In this document: piece by piece, positions 11,221 through 19,815 of the stretch
How positions within the stretch are numbered: position 1 is the stretch's first letter
How the letters are laid out: each line of letters begins with the position of its first letter
Assembly (NCBI RefSeq): GCF_027579695.1
Contig: NC_083569.1
Span: 72,442,149-72,506,148 of the forward strand
Source: Neoarius graeffei
Taxonomy: Eukaryota > Chordata > Actinopteri > Siluriformes > Ariidae
DNA: 64,000 nt
Direction of reading: 5' to 3'
Program-made: the position numbers and the translations under genes
Notes under the pieces: model-generated
Database searches by the model: none
What the model saw: only the letters and a program-made list of their open reading frames with translations
Told to the model about the DNA's origin: nothing

Positions 11221-11722
11221 TAAAATACTTTATTCTTATGCTCTCCATCTGTCCAAATGCTTTTTTCTTTGGGTTTCATTTTTAGTCGATATTTAAAAAA
11301 AAAAAAAAAGCAGTAGGATGTTTCGTTTCATTTCCTGTTTCTGTAGAAACGAAACCTATCACATGAACAGCCCCCATAGAAAGCCTTATTTTATATCCTC
11401 CAATAAATAATTAAACACGAATTTCCTGTTAATGGAGCAACCCTAGTTTACTGAATCCACACTTTCTGTGGCAAGTCTAACAGAATTAAAACACCTTTCC
11501 ACTTCTATAACTCCATGTGAAAATAAATACTGAGAGGGTTAAGTTTTGTGACTCTTTCATGTGTGACTTGTGTGTTTCTGTCCCCCTCTCTGAGCACATA
11601 GTGTACCATGCACTTTAATATCTGCACAAAGCAAATGACTGGGCCTGGATGGCTGTGACGCTTTACAGGAGGGAGGATCACAAGCTCTGTTTAATGTTTA
11701 AACTTTCAACATCCTCTCACAG
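11221..11722 (+). other. Unique DNA with interferon-response-like motifs
   Basis: No gene or repeat family is recognised. GGAAATGAAACGAAAC on the minus strand (11320-11335) and GAAACGAAACC on the plus strand (11346-11356) form an inverted pair of ISRE-like GAAAnnGAAA motifs. The non-repetitive sequence from about 11340 onward, ending in a polypyrimidine CATCCTCTCACAG acceptor-like sequence, could be the promoter or 5' region of the downstream gene. This is inference. Confidence 0.3.
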
Positions 11723-11808
11723 GAAGGTCACCCACACATCCTCAAGAAAGCTGGTTTCGTTTTGAGAAAAAATATCTGCAGAACTGCGAGTCCACAACCA
11801 ACAGAAAG
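11723..11808 (+). other. Possible 5' non-coding exon
   Basis: An 86-bp block is bounded by an acceptor-like CCTCTCACAG just before it and a strong donor AAAG|GTAAGA at 11808/11809. It has no long open frame and lies in unique DNA on the same strand as the cornifelin-like gene, 14.4 kb upstream of its first coding exon. It could equally be the 3' part of a longer first exon starting further left. Only RNA evidence can settle this. Confidence 0.25.
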
Positions 11809-12319
11809 GTAAGAGTCTCAAATCTTGCATTTCATTTGTCTGTTCATTTGACTGAACATGTGGAGCTTTACCTTGGTGACCCTCAGAAGGTTTAACTTTT
11901 TCTTTTTTCAATGTTTTTTTTTTCTAGTACGATATTTTACAACTTTCTAACTTGGCACTGCTATAGTTTTCCTGTTACGGGCCAAATTCCAAAGTATCAC
12001 AGCACACTGTAAAGAGCAAGTTTACTTTAGCTTCATGCTTTATGGACATGGACCTGCAGTTTATCTGGAGATTTTTAGTAGAGCAGCAGCTACAGTTATC
12101 GACACCTTAATCATCTTGGCCATTACAAAAGCAGAAAAGACTTTCAATGCATGAACAGTTACTCAAACTTCCACTGTAAAAAAAAAAAAAATAGCTGATC
12201 CCAGATTACTTAGCGTATCAGATCATGAGACACCATTCCACAATTGTCGACACCTTTGTCTACAGTTATCGACACCCAGATGATTATTTATAACAAAATA
12301 ATCGGTATATAGATTTAAG
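11809..12319. other. No gene seen; recurring TATCGACACC motif
   Basis: Unique AT-rich sequence. ACAGTTATCGACACC occurs at 12093-12107 and again at 12262-12276, with a variant ATTGTCGACACC between them near 12243. The same TTATCGACACC appears at 16614-16624, on the other side of the transposon block. The meaning is unknown. Confidence 0.4.
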
Positions 12320-12530
12320 TGGCGGCACGGTGGTGTAGTGGTTAGCGCCTCACAGCAAGAAGGTTCTGAGTTCAAGCCTAGTGGCCGGCAAGGGCCTTTT
12401 TGCATGGAATTTGCATGGTGTGAATGGTTGTTTATCTGTATAACTTGTCTAGGATGTACCCTTCCTAGTCACTGATAGTGAGCTGGGATAAGATCCAGCT
12501 TGCCTGTAGAACAGGATAAACAGCTACAGA
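12320..12530 (+). mobile_element. V-SINE-like copy 3, internally deleted and split by a transposon
   Basis: The head GGCGGCACGGTGGTGTAGTG and the tail (CCAGCTTGCCTGTAGAACAG, then GATAAACAGCTACAGA) are present. The V core between GGAATTTGCATG and GTGTGAATGG is missing. The 3' end is cut after CTACAGA by the TIR element starting at 12531; its last bases (TAATGGATGGATGG) resume at 15831, which dates the transposon after the SINE. Confidence 0.85.
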
Positions 12531-12829
12531 TAGTCGGGTCATAATGTAAGGTTCTGTGACCATCCTCTGGCAACAATGTTTTGATGATTGATTTGACCTC
12601 TATGGACCCTTTAGAAAAGATTTACACTGTAGCTCCCATGTCCCTCCCAAAAATCCCGGCATTTTTTGCTACAGAGCCAAATTCAAAATGGCGCCCGGCG
12701 CCATCTCTAAAAAATAACTTTTCATCTGAATGACCTAGAATCATGTATGAAGGCACTTTTTCATACAAGTCAACCCTGAGGATTCCAAATCTGACATCAT
12801 TTAAATAATCAAAACTAGTTTTGATATTG
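12531..12829 (+). repeat. Left terminal inverted repeat of the nuclease transposon
   Basis: Matches the complement of 15517-15827 with scattered differences. Landmarks are CCATCCTCTGGCAACAATG and GGCGCCCGGCGCCAT, which is itself palindromic. A SINE splits this arm, and a further short piece (to about 13242, AATTCAAGATGGC) continues it beyond the SINE. Confidence 0.85.
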
Positions 12830-13207
12830 GGGCGGCACGGTGGTGTAGTGGTTAGCGCTGTCGCCTCACAGCAAGAAGGTCCTGGGTTCGAACCCCGGGT
12901 CCGGCGAGGGCCTTTCTGTGTGGAGTTTGCATGTTCTCCCCGTGTCCGCGTGGGTTTCCTCTGGGTGCTCCGGTTTCCCCCACAGTCCAAAGACATGCAG
13001 GTTAGGTTAACTGGTGACTCTAAATTGACCGTAGGTGTGAATGAGAGTGTGAATGGTTGTCTGTCTATGTGTCAGCCCTGTGATGACCTGGCGACTTGTC
13101 CAGGGTGTACCCCGCCTTTCGCCCGTAGTCAGCTGGGATGGGCTCCGGCTTGCCTGCGACCCTGTAGAAGGATAAAGCGGCTAGAGATAATGAGATGAGA
13201 TGAGATG
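12830..13207 (+). mobile_element. V-SINE-like copy 4, full length, nested
   Basis: A complete SINE from GGGGCGGCACGG to the (ATGAG)n tail, with A box, B box GGGTTCGAACCC and V core intact. It is flanked by a perfect 13-bp duplication AGTTTTGATATTG (12817-12829 and 13208-13220), so it was inserted by retroposition into the transposon's left arm after that element settled. Confidence 0.93.
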
Positions 13208-13242
13208 AGTTTTGATATTGAAATTCAAGATGGCCGGCATTC

Positions 13243-13460
13243 AGTAGAGTGAAAATAGCCAGATAGCCAGCTGGGGGACTGCTCCCTTTGGGCCTGCCAT
13301 CCCGCCCTGAACCATTCTTCGTCAGGCCCCTCACCAGAGACCAGTTTGTCATGGGAGGCCCTACCAAGAGCACGAGGCTCCAGACAATATAGCTCTCGGG
13401 TCATAGGGACGCACAAACCCCTCCACCACGGTAAGGTGACAGTTCCCGGAGAGGGTTTTT
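13243..13460. other. Unclassified GC-rich block
   Basis: A segment inside the nuclease transposon (CCAGCTGGGGGACTGCTCCC to CCACCACGGTAAGGTGACAG) has higher GC than its surroundings and looks like a dispersed fish repeat rather than coding sequence. The class is not recognised. It is followed by a T-rich (TTTTG)-like tract at about 13457-13545. Confidence 0.35.
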
Positions 13461-13630
13461 TTTTTGTTTTGTTTTTTTGTTTTGTTTTTTTTTAGTTTTT
13501 TTTGTTTTGTTTTGTTTTTTTTGTTTGTTTTTTTGTATTTTTTTAATGCGGAGGTACCACCCGCTGCATTATGTGGAGAGGTAGTTATCATCACCAATAA
13601 CGGCAACATACGGCAACCACAAAACACGTA

Positions 13631-15319
13631 TCAGTCTGAATCAGAGCATTCTGAGTCACTGCCTTCTGAATCATCGGATTCAGATGACTCCACCCTCTTC
13701 TGTGCAACATCCTCCTCCTCATCCTCACCTCTTTCAACTTCCTCGTCCCCTTCAACCAGCCCTGGTGCAGGTAGGTGTGTGGGGAGTGCAGGCCGAGTGT
13801 GGCGGACAGGACGACAACGACCACCCACCAACTCCCAACCATGTCCGAGTGGCGACAGGTGGTCCTTCAGTGTGGGGTGGCGCACTAGATATGCCAAGTA
13901 GTTGGCACGGAGGCAGTGTTGCCGTAAGCTATCTGCATCTGGAGGGAGACGGATAAAAGACTTTCTCTTCATGGTCTTCCACTTGGAAGCACGGGCTTCA
14001 GCCATGGTGCTACTCTTCTTGTCTCCATAGATCACCTGTCTCGTGAATGCAAATAGCTCTTGTTCTACCTCCTCTTCAAGGTGAAGGCTGTCTCCACACC
14101 GGGAGAGTTGCTGCCGTGCCACAGAGCTGTTTGCCACCTTCTCATACACTGATGATTTCCCTTTGCCATAGAAACCTGAGTTGGCATCACAGCCTGTAAA
14201 ACAGTGTAGCTCCACAATGCAGTGTGCCATCTCTTCTGTCAACATGCCACGACAGAGGACTGTCTCTTTATTCCTTTTGATGCAAAGCATGCCAGGGAGC
14301 TGCTGTGAGATGACCGATGCTGCGATGTATACATCAGTATCAGCTGCATCAATAACAACAGGGCCACTATAGCCTGATTGCCGTAGACCAGCATAAACAG
14401 TGAAGAGGATGGTGTCAGCTTCAGACTGGTCAATGCTGTAGTCTTCCATCGGTTGCTGTGTTGACAAGTTGGTACAATGTGGGCCAACAGAGTAGACAAT
14501 CTCAGCTTTCATGTTCTGTGCCAGGTCAGTGAGGTGGCTGCATATTAGTTTTTGCAACCGCCCCTTGTTGCTGACACTACATAGTAGCATTTTGAATGCC
14601 TTGGCAGAGGGGAAGGGGCCATCCAATTTCATGTAGGTGTTTGGTACATGTACCTTCCCTTGTATCCGCAGGTCTCGCTCATCATCTTTAGTTGTATATG
14701 CTGCATCGTATGGATCGTTCACACAAATGATACGGTGAGCATCAGAGTGGCGGGCAAGGATGATGGATGACACCTTTTGGACATAGTCCAACCACTTGTA
14801 TGGGCTGCCGTCTTGGGTCTGCCGATCTTCTGCTGATGGAGTTGCCATCCTCCAGATCATGCCCATGTCAATGAGAGCAACGTAGGGTTGTCTGATAACA
14901 ATTGTTTGGAGGGAGAGCTTCTGGATGAGCTTGCTCTTCTGTGTCTTCCTGTATGTGCCATTGGGGTTGAATAAGGCCACACATTCCTCAACAACATGGT
15001 GTTCCAGCAGCTCGGGGAGCTTGACAAGTTGACTGTCTTCAACCAGGTTGATCACTGCTTTGAGAGCACTTCTTTCCATTTCAGCAGCTCTTGCCTTGAG
15101 TTCCTCGCCGGGCTTGTCAATGCATGCCTGCTTGGAAAATGTCAAACGTTTGCTCAAACTGACAGGTGAATGGAGGGATTTATTCTCGCTAAAGGACATG
15201 TCAAGGCATGAAAGGTAAAAAGAGTTAGAATCAAGAAAACTGGGTATGATGTGCACAATATAAAATGAACAAAATAGTATGAGTGCATTATTCACTGGCC
15301 TTTTTTTGCTTTTAAACAA
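13631..15319 (-). CDS. FEN1/XPG-like (PIN-like fold) nuclease, transposon-borne
   Basis: The open frame is 562 codons. The first 40 residues look like non-coding read-through; a better start is Met41 (MSFSENKSL, codon at about 15199), or an exon joined from upstream that has been lost. The order of acidic motifs matches the FEN1/XPG family: VALIDMGMIW (D151; compare the N-terminal Asp of FEN1), ICVNDPYD then KDDERDLR (about 199-217; compare VFDG and K..E...R), QSEADT (E300, D302; compare EAEA), IDAADTDV (D327, D329; compare D.D) and FTGCDANSGFYGKGK (D378; compare the GCDY and G.G helix-hairpin-helix region). The C-terminus (about 505-562) is acidic and serine-rich. No stop or frameshift interrupts the core, and all predicted metal-binding acids are present. 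It is probably a transposon accessory nuclease acting on DNA flaps or branched ends; substrate and activity are unknown. It is not a host FEN1, which is far more conserved and lacks TIR flanks. Confidence 0.7.
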   Translation of the reverse strand: MFKSKKRPVNNALILFCSFYIVHIIPSFLDSNSFYLSCLDMSFSENKSLHSPVSLSKRLTFSKQACIDKPGEELKARAAEMERSALKAVINLVEDSQLVKLPELLEHHVVEECVALFNPNGTYRKTQKSKLIQKLSLQTIVIRQPYVALIDMGMIWRMATPSAEDRQTQDGSPYKWLDYVQKVSSIILARHSDAHRIICVNDPYDAAYTTKDDERDLRIQGKVHVPNTYMKLDGPFPSAKAFKMLLCSVSNKGRLQKLICSHLTDLAQNMKAEIVYSVGPHCTNLSTQQPMEDYSIDQSEADTILFTVYAGLRQSGYSGPVVIDAADTDVYIAASVISQQLPGMLCIKRNKETVLCRGMLTEEMAHCIVELHCFTGCDANSGFYGKGKSSVYEKVANSSVARQQLSRCGDSLHLEEEVEQELFAFTRQVIYGDKKSSTMAEARASKWKTMKRKSFIRLPPDADSLRQHCLRANYLAYLVRHPTLKDHLSPLGHGWELVGGRCRPVRHTRPALPTHLPAPGLVEGDEEVERGEDEEEDVAQKRVESSESDDSEGSDSECSDSD

Positions 15320-15327
15320 AAGTTATG

Positions 15328-15512
15328 TTTTCTAACCTATGGGTCGAGACACAAGGTGTTTTTTTTTTTTGGGGGGGGTGATAATGTAAGAAACTCAAAG
15401 TAAAACCACCTTGGCTACTCGGTAGCGTACTGTAGGTCGCTCTTGATGTACTGTACGTACCTTCACATAAATTGGGGGGTCACGGCCTGAAAAGGTTGAG
15501 AACTATTGTACT
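15328..15512. mobile_element. Possible small hAT-type MITE
   Basis: CTAACCTATGGGTCGAGAC at about 15336 and GGCCTGAAAAGGTTGAGAAC at about 15485 resemble the two ends of fish hAT MITEs (the complement of the second reads GTTCTCAACCTTTTCAGGCC). The ends are diverged and no 8-bp duplication was confirmed. It sits just upstream of the nuclease ORF and may have removed its 5' exon. Confidence 0.35.
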
Positions 15513-15516
15513 AGAT

Positions 15517-15827
15517 GGCAGCCATCTTGAATTACGTGATCAAAACAAAGTTGTATTATCAAAATGGTGTCAGATTTGGAATCCTCATGGCTGACTTGTG
15601 TGAAAAAGTGCCTTCATACATGATTCTAGGTCATTCAGCTCAAAAGTTATTTTTTAGAGATGGCGCCGGGCGCCATTTTGAATTTGGCTCTGTAACAAAA
15701 AAATGCTGGGATTTTTGGGAGGGACATGGGAGCTAAATCTTTTCTAAAGGGTCCATAGAGGTCAAATCAATCATCAAAACATTGTTGCCAGAGGATGGTC
15801 ACAGAACCTTACATTATGACCCGACTA
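15517..15827 (-). repeat. Right terminal inverted repeat of the nuclease transposon
   Basis: Complement of the left arm, ending CATTATGACCCGACTA. The two arms differ at many scattered positions, suggesting either an old insertion or ends that were already diverged. Confidence 0.85.
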
Positions 15828-15913
15828 AGATAATGGATGGATGGTATTAAGTTAACAAAACATAGTTTTTATTTTAAATTTGTTTTACATACTTATATTT
15901 AGTACAAAATATC

Positions 15914-16264
15914 CTTCCATTATCTGTAGCCACTTATCCTGTGCAGGGTCGCAGGCAATCCCAGCTGACTATGGGCGAGAGGCGGGGTACACCCTGGACA
16001 AGTCGCCAGGTCATCGCGGGGCTGACACACAGAGACAAACAACCATTCACACTCACATTCACACCTACGGTCAATTTAGAGTCACCAGTTAACCTAACCT
16101 GCATGTCTTTGGACTGTGGGGGAAACCGGAGCACCCGGAGGAAACCCACGCAGACATGGGGAGAACATGCAAACTCCACACAGAAAGGCCCTCGTCAGTC
16201 GCTGGGCTCGAACCCTTCTTGCTGTGAGGCAACAGTGCTAACCACTACACCACCGTGCCGCCCC
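15914..16264 (-). mobile_element. V-SINE-like copy 5
   Basis: A near full-length SINE on the minus strand (head GGGGCGGCACGGTGG, complement at 16264). It is flanked by a perfect 13-bp duplication AGTACAAAATATC at 15901-15913 and 16265-16277. It is slightly shortened in the 3' part (GCAATCCCAGCTGAC). Confidence 0.92.
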
Positions 16265-16277
16265 AGTACAAAATATC

Positions 16278-16685
16278 TTTTATATAAATATATCGATGTC
16301 GGTGTTTGCGTAAATGAGGACGTAATTCTAATGTTTGTAAACAAATTAAGTGATAATGTTGAACCTGTGTCAGAAAATCTTTTTGTTCCACTTTCTACCC
16401 ACTTTCTAAGTATTTTTGTAGATCACATTTTGTTAATCATTCGTTGTTGTTTGGATTAATTTCTAGTTTTGTAGTTTACCAATAAATGTCCACAGGCAAT
16501 TGACATTGTAACCACTTGAAAATCCAGGTCAAAGATTGATACATAACAGTTGTAAATGTCACTTAATTCCACAGCGTGTCCATAATGGTGGACACCGGTG
16601 AAAATGATCACTATTATCGACACCTCACGTGACTTCTCAAACGCACGTTTAGATACAAAATGGTGACTGTCAAATGAAAGAGTGC
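16278..16685. other. No gene seen
   Basis: AT-rich unique sequence with one more TTATCGACACC motif at 16614-16624. No open frame of note. Confidence 0.45.
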
Positions 16686-16808
16686 TGCAATACAGATGCG
16701 AGTGGGGAATCAAACTCTCACGGTTACCAGAGGACTAGCCCCCCATTGTAACCCGAGCTATGTAATAGGTGAGAGGCCGAGGGCTACAGAAACGGAGATT
16801 GGCGCCGC
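16686..16808 (+). mobile_element. Partial copy of a second SINE family
   Basis: TACAGATGCGAGTGGGGAAT followed by GGTTACCAGAGGACTAGCC and GGCCGAGGGCTACAGAAACG matches, in the opposite orientation, the tail part of the retroposon at 19205-19948. It has neither head nor terminal repeat, so it is truncated at both ends. Confidence 0.55.
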
Positions 16809-16868
16809 CATATGGTGTGGGAAGGACTTTCGGACTTTTTTTTTTCCAGATAATCACATAACCAGCTA

Positions 16869-18295
16869 CACTGCCCTGCAAAAAAAAAAAAAAGTTGTGC
16901 ATGCTAATATTTGGTTGGACTGCTTGTAGCTTTGATTACAGCATGCATTTGCTGTGGTATTGTTTAGACAAACTTATGCAATGTCACAATATTTATTTCA
17001 GTCCAAAGTTGTATTAATTTTTCACCAAGATCTTAAGTTGAGGATGGGAGAGTCGAAGCACTGCGTAAAGTCTTCTCCAGCATCCCAAAGATTCTCAATG
17101 GGGTTAAGGTCAGGAGTCTGTGGTGGCCAATTTATGTGTGAAAATGATTCCTCATACTTCCTGAACCACTCTTTCACAATCTGAGCCCTAAGTTTATGCC
17201 CGTGACATCAGGGAAGAAAAATCCATTGATGTGAGAATAACCTGGTCATTCAGTACATTCACTTAGTCAGCTGACTTCATTTTCTTGCCCCATAATGTTG
17301 CTGAGCCTCGACCTGATCAACTGAAGCAACCCCAGATCATAACACTGCCTCCAGAGGCTTGTACAGTGGCCACTATGCATGATGGATGCATCACTTCATG
17401 CGCTTCCCTTCTTACCCTGACACACCCATCACTCAGGAATAGGGTCAATCTGAACTCATCAGACCACATGACCTTTTTCAATTGTTCCAAAGTCCAATCT
17501 TTATGCTCCCTAGCAAATTGAAGCCTTTTCTCCTGATTAGTCTCACTAACAACTGGTTTTCTTATGGCTACACAGCTGTTTAGTTACAATCCTGCGAGTT
17601 ATCATCACATTGTGAGTGCAGAAATTTTCTTAATTTCACTATTACTCATAGCTGTGAGTTCTACTGTCAAGATTTTTTTTTTCTACGATTTGACGTGACC
17701 AAGTGTTTAAGTGTTTCAGAAGGGTCAAATTATTGGCCTGAATCAAGCAAAGAAAACAACCAAGGAGATCACTGAAATGACTGGAATAGGTTTAAGAACT
17801 GTCCAATGCGTTATTAAAGCCTGGAAGGATAGTGATGAACCATCAACTTCTTGGAAAAAAATGTGATTGGAAAAAGATCCTGACTGACCATGATCAAAAA
17901 TCACAGTAACATCTTTTCCATGAGCACAGGGTATGTCTTCTGACATGTTTGTTTAAGAAATGAGAAGCTACTCACTGCATCATCTCATCTCATCTCATTA
18001 TCTCTAGCCGCTTTATCCTGTTCTACAGGGTCGCAGGCAAGCTGGAGCCTATCCCAGCTGACTACGGGCGAAAGGCGGGGTACACCCTGGACAAGTCGCC
18101 AGGTCATCACAGGGCTGACACATAGACACAGACAACCATTCACACTCACATTCACCTCACTGCATCAGTTAGGGTTAAAAGAATTGTTGCCAGCTGAAAC
18201 ATATCAATCACTGCAGTAATTATCCAATCAAAGGCTCTTATATATTTGCTTATTTAAATCCAAATGGAGACTCTTTTTTTTTTGGCTGGGCAGTG
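16869..18295 (-). mobile_element. Old Tc1-like transposon with nested SINE
   Basis: Ends CACTGCCCTGCAAAAAA (16869) and TTTTTTGGCTGGGCAGTG (to 18295) are inverted and flanked by TA (16867-16868, 18296-18297). The interior reads as a decayed Tc1 transposase gene on the minus strand. Landmarks on the plus strand are GGGGTTAAGGTCAGGAGTCT at about 17101 and CATCAGACCACATGACC at about 17457, nucleotide signatures common in fish Tc1 copies. No usable open frame remains, and a 5'-truncated SINE splits its right part. Confidence 0.8.
17983..18155 (-). mobile_element. V-SINE-like copy 6, 5'-truncated
   Basis: The SINE 3' half on the minus strand ((ATGAG)n tail, GATAAAGCGGCTAGAGAT) is flanked by a perfect 12-bp duplication CTCACTGCATCA (17971-17982, 18156-18167). 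Truncation at the 5' end with an intact tail is the usual sign of aborted reverse transcription. Confidence 0.9.
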
Positions 18296-19371
18296 TATTT
18301 GTGGCATCTTCATCATCATCATCTTCTTCTTCTTCATTATCTTCAACCACGATCAACCCACTGCAGAACAGAAGCCTCCCCAAGTTGGTGCCATAGATGC
18401 CTACCTTGTGCTAATGCAATCCATTTGTTACCAAAGAACTTTGTGAACTCATCACTCCATCTCAGCTTCTGCCTTCCCCATTGTCTTGAGCCCAAACAAG
18501 GTCTCCATTCTGTCACACATTTAGTTCACCTATTGTCAGATATTATTGCAAGTTGGCCAGCCCATCTCCCTTTCTTTCCATTGATTGTCTGTATTACAGT
18601 ATGTCCACTATTCGAGTCTGGTTTCTGATAATAAATAACAAACTTTATTTATGTAGCACTTATACCAATAATTGTTCTAAGCACTTCACAAAAAATATAT
18701 AAAAATGTAATTACAAAATGTAAATTAATACAACTATAAGTCAAATTAAAAATATGCTAACTATAAGTTACAAAAATAATGCTAAATATATATTAAAAAT
18801 ATATTGCTAAACTCTAATTACTAACTTAAGCTTAAAACTAATTACAAACGCTGTTGTAACCAAGAGAAGTAGGCTTCTCAAAATAAGTGAGTTTCCAACT
18901 GACTCGTAAAGAAAGTAATAGAACTTGCTTGCATAATATTTAGAGGGATCAAGTTCCACAATTTAGGTTCTGCTACTGAAAACCTAGGATCCCCATACGT
19001 TTTCAACCTAGACTTAGGAACTTGTAACAACCCATCGGAGCAGGAATGCAAAGAGTAAGAACTGGTGCAAAAACTTATTATGTATATAACTCAGTGCCAC
19101 CAGTCCATTCAGTCCCTTATATACTAATAATATAACCTTATAAATAATACGATATTCAATGGGCAGCCAGTGTAACTCAATTAAACTAGGCATTATGTGG
19201 TCATCAAAAAAGTCAAAGTCCCTTCTACGCCAGGATCTGGTCTTCCCAGGCAGTCTCCTGTCCCTGTACTAACCAGCTCTTTGAGGCGCATGGGTGCAGC
19301 GTCGGTCTCCATTTCTATAGTCCTCGGCCTCTGGTAACCACGAGAGTTTGACTCCTTACTCGCATCTGTAT

Positions 19372-19815
19372 GCTTGACTTGCAAGTGACGTCAAAGTAAA
19401 ATAGATAGCACTCATTTGCTTTACAGAACTGTGCTCTGCTTTGGTCAAATTCCATTGAGACTTCCTCCTTTCTTTCGAACAAACAAATACCTGAAATATA
19501 AAGTAAATGATGGTGCGTTTGAAAAAGACTTTGGATGAAATGACCTGTATTCGTACTCGATGGTCAGTAGAAGCATCTTATCTTCAGAAAAGTCTGACTT
19601 TTTAAAATAATATGGGTCAAAACCATACATATCTATCTTCTTTTTGTACCGAGTCTTCTCTCGATCGTTCAAATCATGGTAATACTGAGAAAATTCAGCA
19701 TTGTTTACAGACACGCTTTCAGCGGCTGTCATCCTACCGTAGTTGCTCTGTATATCCACCATCATGGCGGACGCTCATGATGGAGCACATTTTGATCACA
19801 TAGTTACAAGTCATC
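19372..19815 (-). mobile_element. Short TIR transposon fragment with a captured or residual coding exon
   Basis: It is inserted in the SINE between TAT at 19369-19371 and TAT at 19816-19818, a 3-bp (or embedded 2-bp) duplication. The ends are imperfectly inverted: GCTTGACTTGCAAGTGACGT at 19372 versus a right end whose complement reads GATGACTTGTAACTATG. It contains one minus-strand ORF. Its superfamily is uncertain; the ISL2EU/PHIS group, known to carry YqaJ-type accessory proteins, is one possibility. Confidence 0.5.
19445..19765 (-). CDS. N-terminal exon of a transposon-associated protein (SWIM/YqaJ-type family suspected)
   Basis: The 106-residue frame begins MMVDIQSNYG and includes YYHDLNDREKTRYKKKI and GFDPYYFKKSDF. 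Short proteins with a YY..L...EK.RY..K....DPY pattern occur at the start of fish transposon proteins that later carry a SWIM zinc finger and a YqaJ-like nuclease; I recall this pattern but cannot confirm it here. A donor-like site (AATACAG|GTCATT on the minus strand) lies after TIEYEY, so the real exon probably ends there and the last 30 residues are intron read-through. It is a fragment with no catalytic domain present. Confidence 0.35.
   Translation of the reverse strand: MMVDIQSNYGRMTAAESVSVNNAEFSQYYHDLNDREKTRYKKKIDMYGFDPYYFKKSDFSEDKMLLLTIEYEYRSFHPKSFSNAPSFTLYFRYLFVRKKGGSLNGI

Larger units (their letters stand above)
12531..15827 (-). mobile_element. TIR DNA transposon encoding a FEN1/XPG-like nuclease (AcademX-like)
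   Basis: The ends are exact inverted repeats, TAGTCGGGTCATAATGTAAG at 12531 and its complement ending at 15827. They continue as a diverged inverted repeat of about 310 bp on each side (left copy split by a SINE). The flanks carry AGA at 12528-12530 and 15828-15830, and removing the insert restores the SINE tail GCTACAGATAATGGATGG, so the 3-bp target duplication is well supported. The interior has one large minus-strand ORF, a nuclease of the XPG/FEN1 PIN-like fold, and no recognisable DDE transposase. Academ transposons are known to carry XPG-type nucleases in one branch and to make 3-4 bp duplications, so this is my best placement. The copy is probably an internally deleted derivative. Confidence 0.75.

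Noticed and set aside
12838-12900. tRNA gene
   Set aside because: A and B boxes here and in the other SINE heads belong to tRNA-derived SINEs; no mature tRNA fold is complete.
13464-13901. Plus-strand open frames opposite the nuclease ORF
   Set aside because: Antisense shadows of the acidic, serine-rich C-terminus and the T-rich tract.
13631-15319. Host FEN1 or XPG gene
   Set aside because: The motifs match only at the active-site level, the protein lies between terminal inverted repeats with a target duplication, and it lacks the strong conservation of host FEN1.
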